NCBI GenBank assembly: GCA_017983795.1 | Contig: JAGOAS010000002.1 | Coordinates: 124,001-188,000, forward strand | Reading direction: 5' to 3' | Origin: Piscinibacter sp. | Lineage (GTDB): Bacteria; Pseudomonadota; Gammaproteobacteria; Burkholderiales; Burkholderiaceae_C | Length of the DNA: 64,000 bases | Shown: positions 43,564 to 51,526 of the stretch, piece by piece | Numbering within the stretch: position 1 is the first letter of the stretch | Layout: the number at the start of each line of letters is the position of its first letter | Translations under genes and position numbers: made by a program | Notes under the pieces: model-generated | What the model saw: only the letters and a program-made list of their open reading frames with translations | The model's database searches: none | What the model was told of the DNA's origin: nothing

Positions 43564-44515
43564 CCGCCGGCCCCGCGTCGAACCGCCCCACCCCGACCTC
43601 CATCAGCGCATCTCCACGCCGCAGCAGCCACAAGGCCTCCAGCCCCAGAGCCCGTGCCAGGGCCAGGCCCTGCTCGGGGCCCATCACCAGCAGCGCGGTG
43701 GCCCAGGCGTCGGCGCTCGTGCAGTCGGGCGCCAGCACCGTCACCGAGGCCACGCCGTTGTGCACCGGCGCTGCGCGCAACGGATCCATGGTGTGGGCGA
43801 GGCGCTGCGCGCCCAGCTGCACGAAGTGCCGGTAGTCGCCCGAGGTGGCCACGGCAATGTCGGCCAGTTCGAGCACCCCGTGCGCGGCGCGCCGCTGCGC
43901 GTCGGGGCTCTCCAGCGCCACGGCCCAGGGCGTGCCGTCGGCCTGGCTGCCGAGGGCGCGCAGTTCGCCGTCCAGCGCCGCGAGCGCGTGGGCGACGCCG
44001 TGGCGGCGCAACACCTGCACCATGCGGTCGACTGCGTAGCCCTTGGCGATGCCGCACAGGTCGATCTGCAGCGCGGCGTGCTTGCGCGCGCGGCCGGTGG
44101 CGGGGTCGAGCTCCAGCGTCCGCCAGGCCGGGCGCTGCGCGGCGCGGATGGCGGCCGCGTCGGGCACGTCGCGCGCGGCGCCGAAGCCCCAGGCATCGAC
44201 CAGCGCGCCCACCGTCGGGTCGAAGGCGCCGCCGCTCTCGCGCGCAACGTCGAGCGCGCGCTCCAGCACGCCCATGATCTCGCGCGGCAGCGCCACCCAG
44301 GCATCCACGCTCGCGCGGTTCAGGCGCAGCAGGTCGCTGTCGGGCTTCCAGGGCGACATCTGCCGGTCCACTTCTTCGACGCTCGCGGCCAGCTCGCGCT
44401 GCAGCGCCGCCTGATCGAATTCGGGCGGGACATCGCACAGCACCGACCAGCGCGTGCCCATGGTGGGGCCGTGCAGGCGCGCGCGCGTCGTGCGCTCAGA
44501 AGGTGTCTTCGGCAT
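43523..44515 (-). CDS. apbE: ApbE, FAD:protein FMN transferase
   Basis: This 330-aa ApbE-family protein has GTRWSVLCD, IDLCGIAKGYAVDRM (usual DxGGIAKGYAVD with one Gly replaced by Cys), HTMDPLRAAPVHNG and the metal-binding SADAWATALLVMG. It attaches FMN to Thr/Ser of [ST]GA[ST] motifs in extracytoplasmic proteins. No signal peptide is obvious. It overlaps the flavoreductase gene by 20 bp at its start, and the converging regulator gene at its end. The DUF2271 gene nearby encodes a candidate target. Confidence 0.9.
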   Translation of the reverse strand: MPKTPSERTTRARLHGPTMGTRWSVLCDVPPEFDQAALQRELAASVEEVDRQMSPWKPDSDLLRLNRASVDAWVALPREIMGVLERALDVARESGGAFDPTVGALVDAWGFGAARDVPDAAAIRAAQRPAWRTLELDPATGRARKHAALQIDLCGIAKGYAVDRMVQVLRRHGVAHALAALDGELRALGSQADGTPWAVALESPDAQRRAAHGVLELADIAVATSGDYRHFVQLGAQRLAHTMDPLRAAPVHNGVASVTVLAPDCTSADAWATALLVMGPEQGLALARALGLEALWLLRRGDALMEVGVGRFDAGPAVTPAASPTAAPPA

Positions 44516-46703
44516 AGCGTCCGTGTGCCTTCAGTTGCTGCACGCTCAGGCCCATGCTGCCCAGGATTGCGTCGAGCGCCTGCGCCACGCCGCGCGCCAT
44601 GGTCTGGCTGCCGCACACGCGCACGATGGCGCCCTTGGAGATCAGGTCGCGCAGGCGCGGCGCGTCGCGCTGCAGGGCCTCCTGCACATAGCCGCCGCCT
44701 TGCGGCGTGCGCGAGAAGGTGGTGTTCAGACTGGCCAGGCGCTGCTCCTGCAGCCAGCGCTGCAGGTCGGCTTCGAAGTAGTAGTCGAGCGCCGGATCGC
44801 GCGCGCCGTAGTACAAGTGCATGGGCGCGTGCCCCGTATTGCCGCGGATGAAGCCGGCCAGCGGCGCCACGCCGGTGCCGGCGCCGATCAGCATCACCGG
44901 CCGGCGCGTGGCTTCCAACGTGAAGGCGGGGTTGGGCCGGATGAAGGCTGCGATGCGCGCGCCCGGCTGCAGGCTGTGCAGATAGCCCGAGCACAGGCCG
45001 CCGGCGCGCCGGCGCACGCAGATCTCGACGAAGCCGTCGCGCCAGCCGCTGGCCAGCGAATACAGGCGCGGCACGGCGCTGTCCGGCGCCAGCACGGCGA
45101 GCAGGTCGCCGGCCGCGAAGCGCGGCAGCGCGCGGCCGGTGAGGCGATAGCGCCAACTCGCCTTGGGCCACTTGAAGCGCAGGATCGCCGCCGGCTCGCC
45201 TGCGCCGCCCGGGTAGTCCTGTCGCGAGACCAGCTCCAGCTCGGTGGTTCGCGGCAGGCGCGGGCGGTAGTCGATCGCCAGCGGCTCGCCGAGCTGCTCG
45301 GCCAGTTGCTCGCCCCAGCGGGAAAACTCCTGCGCCGATTGCTGGTGGATGCGCGCCAGCGGCAGCAGGCTCGCCCAGCCGCTCTCGCGCAACGCGGCGT
45401 CGAGCGCCTCGGCATAGGCGCAGAAGGCCGCGAACTGGCGGTCGCCGAAACCGAGCACGGCCACGCGCGCCGATGTGAGCGGCGCGTGCGCGATGCGCTC
45501 CAGCGCGCGCGCCGCGTGCGCCGGCGCCTGGCCGTCACCATAGGTGGCGGCCAGCAGCACGACCTGCCGGGCACTGGCCGGAACCTGGAAATTCTCCAGG
45601 CCGCTCGCATGCACCTTGTGCCCCGCGCGCACCAGCGCCTCATGCAGCGCTTGCGCGAAGCCCCAGGTCGAGCCGTTTTCGCTGGCGACGAAGATGAGCG
45701 TATCGGCCTGAGCCGGCGCGCTGTTGTGCGCGATGCGCGGCCGCTGGCTGCGCATCTGCCACCACAGGATCAGGCCGGTGGCCCAGAAGAGCGGAATGGA
45801 CAGGCCCACCAGCCCCAGCACCAGCGCCCACACCCAGGCGCCCTGGCCGGTATGCAGCAGCACGGCCCATTCGTTGATGCGCTGGGCGGTGCCGGCGTCC
45901 TGCCAGGCCAGCGTCTGGCCGCTGTGGCGATCGATCCAGCCCTGGCCGCGCGTCGTCGTGACCTGCCAGGTATCGGCGGGGTCGTCGGCGGCCGGGAAAT
46001 TGAGCTTGCGCAGCTCGCGCACCGGCAGCTCGCGCAGCAGCGGCAGTTGGGCCGCGGGCAGGTCGGCGGTGGTCGCCGTGCTGGGGGTGAGCTCGGGCTC
46101 GGCATCGGCATCCAGGGTGACCAGGCCGAAGGTCGCCGCGCTCATGGTCAGCGCCGTGACGGAGGTCAGCAGCAGCACCGCCAGCACCACGCGCCCGGTG
46201 ACCACATGCAGGCGCTGCACCAGCGTGCCGCGCACCTGCGCGAACAGCTTCTTCCATCCGCCCAGGCGCCGCGCCAGCAGCATCGCGCCGGTGATGGCAA
46301 GCAGCCCCATGGCGAGCGCGACGAGCGCCGCCGCGATGCGCCCCGCATCGCCGAGCAGGAAGCTGCGGTGCAGGTTCTTGAACCAGCGCATCACGGCCGA
46401 GGGCTGGTAGTCGCCCAGCAGCCGGCCGCTTTGCGGATCGATGCGGCTGGCGTGCGCCTGCCCCTGGTCGAAGGCGTAGACCACGATGTCGCCCGAGGGC
46501 AGGCGGCGGATTTCCTCCGCGCCGGGCGTGCCGGCCATCACCTGCGCGGCCAGTTGCGCCACGCTCATGCTGCCCGGCGCCGGCCGCGCGGCCCAGGCCG
46601 ACTGCACCGGGTCCCAGGAGAGCACGCTGCCGGTCAGGCCCAGCACCACGGCCACGCTGCCGGCCACCAGGCCCAGCCAGCGGTGTATCTGTCGCCAGAT
46701 CAT
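44496..46703 (-). CDS. PepSY-membrane / flavodoxin / FAD-NADPH reductase fusion
   Basis: This 735-aa fusion starts with PepSY-type membrane segments (IWRQIHRWLGLVAGSVAVVLG; MRWFKNLHRSFLLG; GRVVLAVLLLTSVTALT; WALVLGLVGLSIPLFWATG) and PepSY repeats. A flavodoxin-like domain follows (LIFVASENGSTWGFAQAL, LLAATYGDGQAP), then a cytochrome P450 reductase-like FAD/NADPH module (PRLYSLASG, MLIGAGTGVAPLAGFIRG, ending HGRYAEDTF). It should pass electrons from cytoplasmic NADPH across the membrane, for example to ferric iron or to flavoproteins in the periplasm. Confidence 0.92.
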   Translation of the reverse strand: MIWRQIHRWLGLVAGSVAVVLGLTGSVLSWDPVQSAWAARPAPGSMSVAQLAAQVMAGTPGAEEIRRLPSGDIVVYAFDQGQAHASRIDPQSGRLLGDYQPSAVMRWFKNLHRSFLLGDAGRIAAALVALAMGLLAITGAMLLARRLGGWKKLFAQVRGTLVQRLHVVTGRVVLAVLLLTSVTALTMSAATFGLVTLDADAEPELTPSTATTADLPAAQLPLLRELPVRELRKLNFPAADDPADTWQVTTTRGQGWIDRHSGQTLAWQDAGTAQRINEWAVLLHTGQGAWVWALVLGLVGLSIPLFWATGLILWWQMRSQRPRIAHNSAPAQADTLIFVASENGSTWGFAQALHEALVRAGHKVHASGLENFQVPASARQVVLLAATYGDGQAPAHAARALERIAHAPLTSARVAVLGFGDRQFAAFCAYAEALDAALRESGWASLLPLARIHQQSAQEFSRWGEQLAEQLGEPLAIDYRPRLPRTTELELVSRQDYPGGAGEPAAILRFKWPKASWRYRLTGRALPRFAAGDLLAVLAPDSAVPRLYSLASGWRDGFVEICVRRRAGGLCSGYLHSLQPGARIAAFIRPNPAFTLEATRRPVMLIGAGTGVAPLAGFIRGNTGHAPMHLYYGARDPALDYYFEADLQRWLQEQRLASLNTTFSRTPQGGGYVQEALQRDAPRLRDLISKGAIVRVCGSQTMARGVAQALDAILGSMGLSVQQLKAHGRYAEDTF

Positions 46704-46707
46704 CGAT

Positions 46708-47184
46708 CTACTTGACTTGCCAGTTCACGGATTGGATGTACTGCTTGCCGGCCTGCGTCTTGCCCGCGCCCGCCGCGGTCAGCGGCAGGCGCACTTCGGA
46801 GGGGCTGTCGCGCATGTCTTCCGCGGCGGCATCGATGTGGATTTCGTAGCCGGCGTCGATCAGCGCATCGGCCAGTTCGGCCGTCACCGTCAGCGTGCGG
46901 CCCGCACCCACGCTGGCACCGGTCACGCCCTGCAGGCGCTTGGCATCGCCGGCCGACAGGCGGCTCCAGTCGGACAGGTGCTTGTAGTACTTGGCCTTGC
47001 CGCCGGCCACCCACAGGGTGCGCACATAGGCGCCCTTGGCGTCGGTCAGGTAGACGGCCAGGTAGGCGCCGTTGCCGCCGTAGTTCTTCAGCTGCGTCGT
47101 CAGCGTGAGTTCGCGGCTTTGGGCCAGCGCGGGCAAGGCCAGCGCGCAGGCGGCGGCCACGGTGGTGAGCAGGGGTTTGGTCAT
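46708..47184 (-). CDS. DUF2271 secreted protein with TGAS motif, candidate flavoprotein
   Basis: This 158-aa protein has a signal peptide (LLTTVAAACALALPALAQS) and a DUF2271-type beta-rich body (YLAVYLTDAKGAYVRTLWV, YKHLSDWSRL). LQGVTGASVGAGR contains T88-G-A-S91, resembling the ApbE modification motif [ST]GA[ST]; S91 would carry FMN. The start at 47184 is preferred because an AAGGA site lies six bases upstream; the other ATG at 47190 touches that site. It lies four bases before the membrane reductase gene. Confidence 0.85.
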   Translation of the reverse strand: MTKPLLTTVAAACALALPALAQSRELTLTTQLKNYGGNGAYLAVYLTDAKGAYVRTLWVAGGKAKYYKHLSDWSRLSAGDAKRLQGVTGASVGAGRTLTVTAELADALIDAGYEIHIDAAAEDMRDSPSEVRLPLTAAGAGKTQAGKQYIQSVNWQVK

Positions 47185-47186
47185 GA

Positions 47187-47552
47187 TCATTCCTTCTTCG
47201 GTTCGCTCGCGCGCTCGCGGCGGCGCTCGCGCTCGCGCTCGCGCTCTCGTTCACGTTCACGCTCAGGTTCACGTTCGCCGCGCTTGATGCTGAGCGGCTC
47301 CAGCGTTTCGGGGTCGAGCTTGGCCTTGAAGCGGCGCCCCTCGGCGTCGCGGCCGCGGATTTCCCAGCAGCCGTCGTTGATCTTCAGGCGCTCCAGCTCC
47401 CAGCCCTTTTGCGCCGCCATCTGCCGCACCGCCTCGCGCGATTGCCAGCGCTGGGTGGGCACGTCGCAGTCGTCGCCGGCCAGCGCCGGCAGCGCCGCCG
47501 CGCCCGCGCTCAGGGCCAGCAGGCCCACGGCAATGGATCGACGGGTCTTCAT
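47187..47552 (-). CDS. Secreted PepSY protein with Arg/Glu repeat tail
   Basis: This 121-aa protein has a signal peptide and a single PepSY domain (QKGWELERLKINDGCWEIRG, FKAKLDPETLEPLSIKRGE), with two cysteines that could pair. The C-terminus is an Arg-Glu repeat of about 24 residues coded by a degenerate 6-bp repeat around 47209-47276. The tail length may vary by replication slippage. It is part of the island with DUF2271, the PepSY-reductase and cytochrome b561. Confidence 0.85.
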   Translation of the reverse strand: MKTRRSIAVGLLALSAGAAALPALAGDDCDVPTQRWQSREAVRQMAAQKGWELERLKINDGCWEIRGRDAEGRRFKAKLDPETLEPLSIKRGEREPERERERERERERERRRERASEPKKE

Positions 47553-47571
47553 GGCGAGGTTTCCTTCCCGA

Positions 47572-48126
47572 TCAAAGAGGGGTGGCCGAGGGCGCGGGCA
47601 GCATGCGCTGCAGCGTGTCGTCGCGCATGAAGTAGTGGTGGAACAGCGCCGCCGCGGCGTGCAGCCCGATCAGCGCATAGCCGATGTTGCCGAGGATCTC
47701 GTGGATGCCCTTGATGTTCTTGCCCAGCGCCTTGTCCGGGCCGATCAGCGCGGGCAGCTCCAGCCCGAAGAAGGGGATCGGCTTGCCGCGCGCACTCAGG
47801 GCCAGCCAGCCCAGCAACGGCATCACGACCAGCAGGCCGTAGAGCGCCCAGTGCATGGCCGTGCCCATGGCGTGCTGCCACGCGGACGGCGCCGGCGTGA
47901 TGGGCGGTGTGCGCAGCAGCAGGCGCAGCGGCAGGCGTGCGAGCACCAGAGCGAATACCGCGAGACCCAGCATGAAGTGCCAGGTCTTCATCTCGTCGTA
48001 CGCGGGCGTGCCCTTGGGAAAGATGCCGCGCAGCTCGATGGTGGCGTAGATGGCGACCATCAGCGCCAGCGTCAGCCAGTGCACGCCGATCAGCAGGGGG
48101 TGGTAGTGCTTGCCTTGCGGATTCAT
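47572..48126 (-). CDS. Cytochrome b561 family membrane protein
   Basis: This 184-aa protein has four membrane segments and conserved histidines for two haems (HPLLIGVHWLTLALM, MKTWHFMLGLAVF, AMHWALYGLLVVMP, IGLHAAAALFHHYFMRDD). It moves electrons between quinol and periplasmic acceptors. It heads the minus-strand redox island and is divergent from the PepSY/two-component genes. The start at 48126 has a GGGAG site. Confidence 0.92.
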   Translation of the reverse strand: MNPQGKHYHPLLIGVHWLTLALMVAIYATIELRGIFPKGTPAYDEMKTWHFMLGLAVFALVLARLPLRLLLRTPPITPAPSAWQHAMGTAMHWALYGLLVVMPLLGWLALSARGKPIPFFGLELPALIGPDKALGKNIKGIHEILGNIGYALIGLHAAAALFHHYFMRDDTLQRMLPAPSATPL

Positions 48127-48197
48127 GATGACTCCCGGTGGTTGCGGTGGCAGTGCGGCGGCATGCCGACCTTGGGCTGCATTGTCGAAAAGATCGC

Positions 48198-48236
48198 CTG
48201 AACGAATCCTGAAGGCAGCATTCATCTGCCGTTCAG
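48198..48236. promoter_or_regulatory. Two facing CTGAA-N6-CTGAA-type boxes in the b561/PepSY divergent promoter
   Basis: On the plus strand CTGAA-N6-CTGAA occupies 48198-48213. On the minus strand CTGAA-N6-ATGAA occupies 48236-48221. Direct repeats with 11-bp period are the usual sites of OmpR/PmrA/QseB-type regulators, and such a regulator is encoded at 48609. The two boxes face the two divergent transcription units. Confidence 0.65.
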
Positions 48237-48262
48237 CGCCGCGCCGGTATAACTGCCGCACC

Positions 48263-48634
48263 ATGAATGCCTTGCCCCTGCGCTTGCCACGCCCGCTGCT
48301 CCAGGCAGGCCTGCTGGCCTGCGCGCTGGGGCTGGGCGCCGGCGTGCAGGCTGGCGAGGCCGTCGATCACGAACTGGCGCGGCGCGCCCTGGAGAGCGGG
48401 CGGGTGCTGCCGCTCGCCACCGTGCTCGACAAGCTGGCGCGCGAGGTGCCCGGCCAGGTGCTCAAGGTCGAGTTCGAGCGCGAGGCGGGTCGCTTCGTCT
48501 ACGAAATCCGCCTGCTGCAGGACGACGGCCGCATGGCCAAGCTCGAGGTCGATGCGGTCGATGCCCGGGTGCTGTCCATCAAGCGGCGCGAAGCCGGAAA
48601 GGTGACGGATGCGCATCCTCGTGGTGGAAGATGA
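48263..48634 (+). CDS. Secreted PepSY protein upstream of a two-component system
   Basis: This 123-aa protein has a signal peptide (LLQAGLLACALGLGAGVQAGE) and one PepSY domain (VLPLATVLDKLAREVPGQ, FVYEIRLLQDDGRMAKLEVD). It overlaps the response-regulator gene by 26 bp. Small PepSY proteins often sit with QseBC/PmrAB-like systems and may modulate the kinase. The start at 48263 follows the divergent promoter. Confidence 0.87.
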   Translation: MNALPLRLPRPLLQAGLLACALGLGAGVQAGEAVDHELARRALESGRVLPLATVLDKLAREVPGQVLKVEFEREAGRFVYEIRLLQDDGRMAKLEVDAVDARVLSIKRREAGKVTDAHPRGGR

Positions 48635-49283
48635 GCCCACCCTGCGCGCGCAGCTGATGCAGGCCATCGGCACGGCGGGCCACACGGTCGAGGGTGCGGC
48701 CGACGGGCGCGAGGCGCATCACCTGGGCGATGTGGAGGATTTCGACGCCGTGGTGCTCGACCTGGGCCTGCCGCAGCTCGATGGCCTGTCGGTGCTGCGC
48801 CGCTGGCGCGCGGCCGGGCGCAACATGCCCGTGCTGGTGCTGACGGCGCGCGGCAGCTGGCAGGAGAAGGTCGAGGGCATGGACGCCGGCGCCGACGACT
48901 ATCTCGCCAAGCCCTTCCACATGGAAGAGCTGCTGGCGCGCCTGCGCGCCCTGCTGCGCCGCCGCGGCGAGCACGCCAGCGCGCAGTGGCGCTGCGGCCC
49001 GATCCGGCTCGATACGCGCCAGGCGCGCGTGCTGGTCGATGGCCAGCCCCTGGTGCTGACCAGCCACGAATTCAAGCTGCTCTCGCTGCTGATGCAGCGC
49101 AAGGGCGAGGTGCTCTCGCGCAGCGAGCTCTCCGAGCACATCTATGCGCAGGACAGCGACCGCGACTCCAACACCATCGAGGTCTTCGTCGGCCGCCTGC
49201 GCAAGAAGCTGCCCGAAGGCTGCATCGAGACCGTGCGCGGGCTAGGCTATCGGCTGGTGGATCTGGGCGGCGCGGGCGAATGA
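48609..49283 (+). CDS. OmpR/QseB-type response regulator
   Basis: This 224-aa regulator has a receiver (RILVVEDEPTLRAQL, DAVVLDLGLPQLDGL, LTARGSWQEK, AKPFHMEEL) and an OmpR-type winged helix (LTSHEFKLLSLLMQRKGE, DSNTIEVFVGRLRKKL). It is coupled to the kinase gene (ATGA). Probable targets are the divergent redox-island promoters through the CTGAA boxes at 48198-48236. Confidence 0.93.
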   Translation: MRILVVEDEPTLRAQLMQAIGTAGHTVEGAADGREAHHLGDVEDFDAVVLDLGLPQLDGLSVLRRWRAAGRNMPVLVLTARGSWQEKVEGMDAGADDYLAKPFHMEELLARLRALLRRRGEHASAQWRCGPIRLDTRQARVLVDGQPLVLTSHEFKLLSLLMQRKGEVLSRSELSEHIYAQDSDRDSNTIEVFVGRLRKKLPEGCIETVRGLGYRLVDLGGAGE

Positions 49284-50653
49284 GATCAGGCTCCTTGCGT
49301 CTGCGCCTGCTCGCCGGCACGCTCGCCTGGGTGCTCGCCAGCATCGCGCTGGCCGGCTGGGGCCTGCGCGCGCTGTTCGTCAGCCACGTCACGCAGCAAT
49401 TGCAGCAGCAGTTGCTGGTGCAGCTCAACCAGCTCAGCGCCGCGGTCGACTGGAGCGCGCAGGGCAGCGTCGCGGTGGGGGCGATGGCCGCCGATGCGCG
49501 CTTCGAGCAGCCGCTGTCGGGCCTGTATTGGCAGATCGACGAGCTGGGCGCCCGGCCGCGCAACGCCGTGGCGCGCTCGCGCTCGCTGTGGGACCAGACC
49601 CTCACCCTGCCCCCACCGCCGGCGCAATACCCGGCGGCCGGCTACCGCGTGCTGCGCGTGCAGGACGCGCGCGGCCACGCGCTGCTGGCCGTGGCGCGCC
49701 CGCTGCAATTGCCCGACGACGGTGCGCCGCTGCTGCGCGTGGTGGTGGCCGCCGACGAGGCGCTGCTGGCCGAGCCGCTGCAGCGCTTCACGCGGCTGCT
49801 GCTGGCGGCGCTGGCCATGCTGGCGCTGGGCCTGGCGGCCGCCGTGGCACTGCAACTGCAACTGGCGCTGAGGCCGCTCAAGCTGCTGCGCCGGCGCCTG
49901 GCGGCGGTGCGCAGCGGCGAGGCCGCGCAACTGACGGGTGATTTTCCGCAGGAGCTGCAGCCGCTGGTGGCAGAGTTCAACCATGTGCTGGGGGCCAACG
50001 CCGACATGGTGCAGCGCGCGCGCACGCAGGCCGGCAACCTGGCGCACGCGGTGCACACCCCGCTGACCATCCTGGCCAACGCCGCGGAGCAGGACGGGGC
50101 GCCGCTCGCGCAACTGGTGCGCGAGCAGGTGGGCCTGGCGCGCCGCCAGGTCGACTGGCACCTGGCGCGCGCACGCGCCGCCGCCGCCGTGCGCGCCACC
50201 GGCCTGCGCACGCCGGTGCTGGGCCCGGCGCGCTCGCTGCTGCGCACCATGGCGCGCCTGCACGCCGATCGGGACGTGAGCTTCGAGCTCGCGCCGCTGG
50301 CGCGCGATGGCGCCTTTCGCGGCGAGGCACAGGATTTGTACGAACTGCTGGGCAACCTGCTCGACAACGCCGGCAAATGGGCGCACTCGCGCGTGCAGCT
50401 GGACGTGCAGCCCGACGATGGGCGCCTGTGCTTCACGGTCGACGACGACGGCCCCGGCATCCCCGAAGCCGAGCGCGAGCGCATGTTCGAGCGCGGCGTG
50501 CAGGGCGACGAACAGCGCCCCGGCTCCGGGCTGGGGCTGGACATCGTGCGCACCCTGGCCGAGACCTACGGCGGCAGCGTGCAAGCCCTGGCCTCGCCCC
50601 TGGGTGGCCTGCGCATGCGCTTGTGCCTGCCGGCCGCCGAGCCGGCGCCGTGA
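49280..50653 (+). CDS. Sensor histidine kinase of the QseC/PhoQ kind
   Basis: This 457-aa kinase has two membrane helices flanking a periplasmic domain of about 130 residues. The phosphoacceptor region is NLAHAVHTPLTIL (H256 expected), and an HATPase follows with N-box DLYELLGNLLDNAGKWAHS and G-boxes DDDGPGIPEAE and GSGLGLDIVRTL. It partners the regulator encoded just upstream. The signal is unknown; the regulated genes suggest redox or metal status. Confidence 0.92.
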   Translation: MRSGSLRLRLLAGTLAWVLASIALAGWGLRALFVSHVTQQLQQQLLVQLNQLSAAVDWSAQGSVAVGAMAADARFEQPLSGLYWQIDELGARPRNAVARSRSLWDQTLTLPPPPAQYPAAGYRVLRVQDARGHALLAVARPLQLPDDGAPLLRVVVAADEALLAEPLQRFTRLLLAALAMLALGLAAAVALQLQLALRPLKLLRRRLAAVRSGEAAQLTGDFPQELQPLVAEFNHVLGANADMVQRARTQAGNLAHAVHTPLTILANAAEQDGAPLAQLVREQVGLARRQVDWHLARARAAAAVRATGLRTPVLGPARSLLRTMARLHADRDVSFELAPLARDGAFRGEAQDLYELLGNLLDNAGKWAHSRVQLDVQPDDGRLCFTVDDDGPGIPEAERERMFERGVQGDEQRPGSGLGLDIVRTLAETYGGSVQALASPLGGLRMRLCLPAAEPAP

Positions 50654-50665
50654 GCTGCGGGCGGC

Positions 50666-50863
50666 TCAGCCGCCGACCCGGAACGAGCCCATCGCGGCAT
50701 TGAGCGCGATGTTCTCGACGGTTTGGCGCACCGAGTGCGCGAGCTGCTGCATCGAGCAGGCCGCCAGCAGCGCGAGCACGCAGCCGGCCGCCGCGATGCC
50801 CCAGGCTGAGCTTGCGAATCCAGTCCCTGTCCAGCGTCCCTCATCCACCGCGCGGCCCGACAC
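50666..50863 (-). CDS. Possible small membrane protein
   Basis: This 65-codon frame has one hydrophobic segment (SSAWGIAAAGCVLALLAAC), then an amphipathic tail (SVRQTVENIALNAAMGSF). It begins 4 bp after the HAD-phosphatase gene on the same strand. Its stop codon lies inside a small palindrome (GGCGGCT-C-AGCCGCC, 50660-50674). No homologue is recognised, so it may not be a gene. Confidence 0.35.
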   Translation of the reverse strand: MSGRAVDEGRWTGTGFASSAWGIAAAGCVLALLAACSMQQLAHSVRQTVENIALNAAMGSFRVGG

Positions 50864-50866
50864 GGG

Positions 50867-51526
50867 TCAGACTTCGTCGAGCAGGCGCCAGCCCGCCCTG
50901 CGGCAGTGTTCACGCAGCCGCGCATCGGGCCGCACCGCCACCGGATGCGTGACGCGCTGCAGCAAGGCCAGGTCGCTGATCGAATCGCTGTAGAAGAAGG
51001 ATTGCCCGAAGGCGGCCAGCGGCGGCGCGCCGATGCGCCGCAGCCAGGCGTCGACATGCGCCACCTTGTGTTCGCGGTAGCAGGGCAGGCCGGCGATCTC
51101 GCCGCTCGGGCGCCCGTCGATCGTCTCGGCTTCCGTCGCCACCAGGTGTTCGAGCGCCAGCGCCTGCGCAAAGGGCTCGGCGATCAGGCGCTCGGTGGCG
51201 GTGACGATCGCGCACAGGTCGCCTTGCGCGCGGTGCGCGGCCACGCGCGCGCGCAGCGCCGGCGAGAAGCGCCCGGCCAGCGTGACCGCGAAGCTCTCGC
51301 GCCACTGCCGCAGCTGCGCGGGTTCGACCTCGCGCAGCGGCGCCAGCAGCGCGCGGTGCATGGCGTGGATGTCCAGCGTGCCGGCCACGTACTGCTGGCA
51401 GAAGGCGAGGTAGCGCGGCTCCGCCTCGGCGTCGAGCGCGCCCAGCGCGATCAGATGGCGCGTCCACGCCATGCCGCTGTCGAAGGGGATCAGCGTGTGG
51501 TCGAGGTCGAAGAGCGCCAGCCTCAT
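50867..51526 (-). CDS. HAD-IB family phosphatase
   Basis: This 219-aa HAD-IB hydrolase (SerB-like) has motif I ALFDLDHTLIPFDSG, motif II IVTATERLI, the Lys region and motif IV FFYSDSISDLALL. Its start overlaps the pabBC stop (ATGA), so it is made from the fhc-fae-pabBC operon. A phosphate-ester removal step in H4MPT or methylofuran biosynthesis is conceivable; substrate and step are unknown. Confidence 0.88.
   Translation of the reverse strand: MRLALFDLDHTLIPFDSGMAWTRHLIALGALDAEAEPRYLAFCQQYVAGTLDIHAMHRALLAPLREVEPAQLRQWRESFAVTLAGRFSPALRARVAAHRAQGDLCAIVTATERLIAEPFAQALALEHLVATEAETIDGRPSGEIAGLPCYREHKVAHVDAWLRRIGAPPLAAFGQSFFYSDSISDLALLQRVTHPVAVRPDARLREHCRRAGWRLLDEV

Noticed and set aside
47209-47276. 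Short regular repeat that might suggest a CRISPR or VNTR locus
   Set aside because: The 6-bp units lie inside a coding frame and encode an Arg-Glu tail. There are no spacers and no cas genes.
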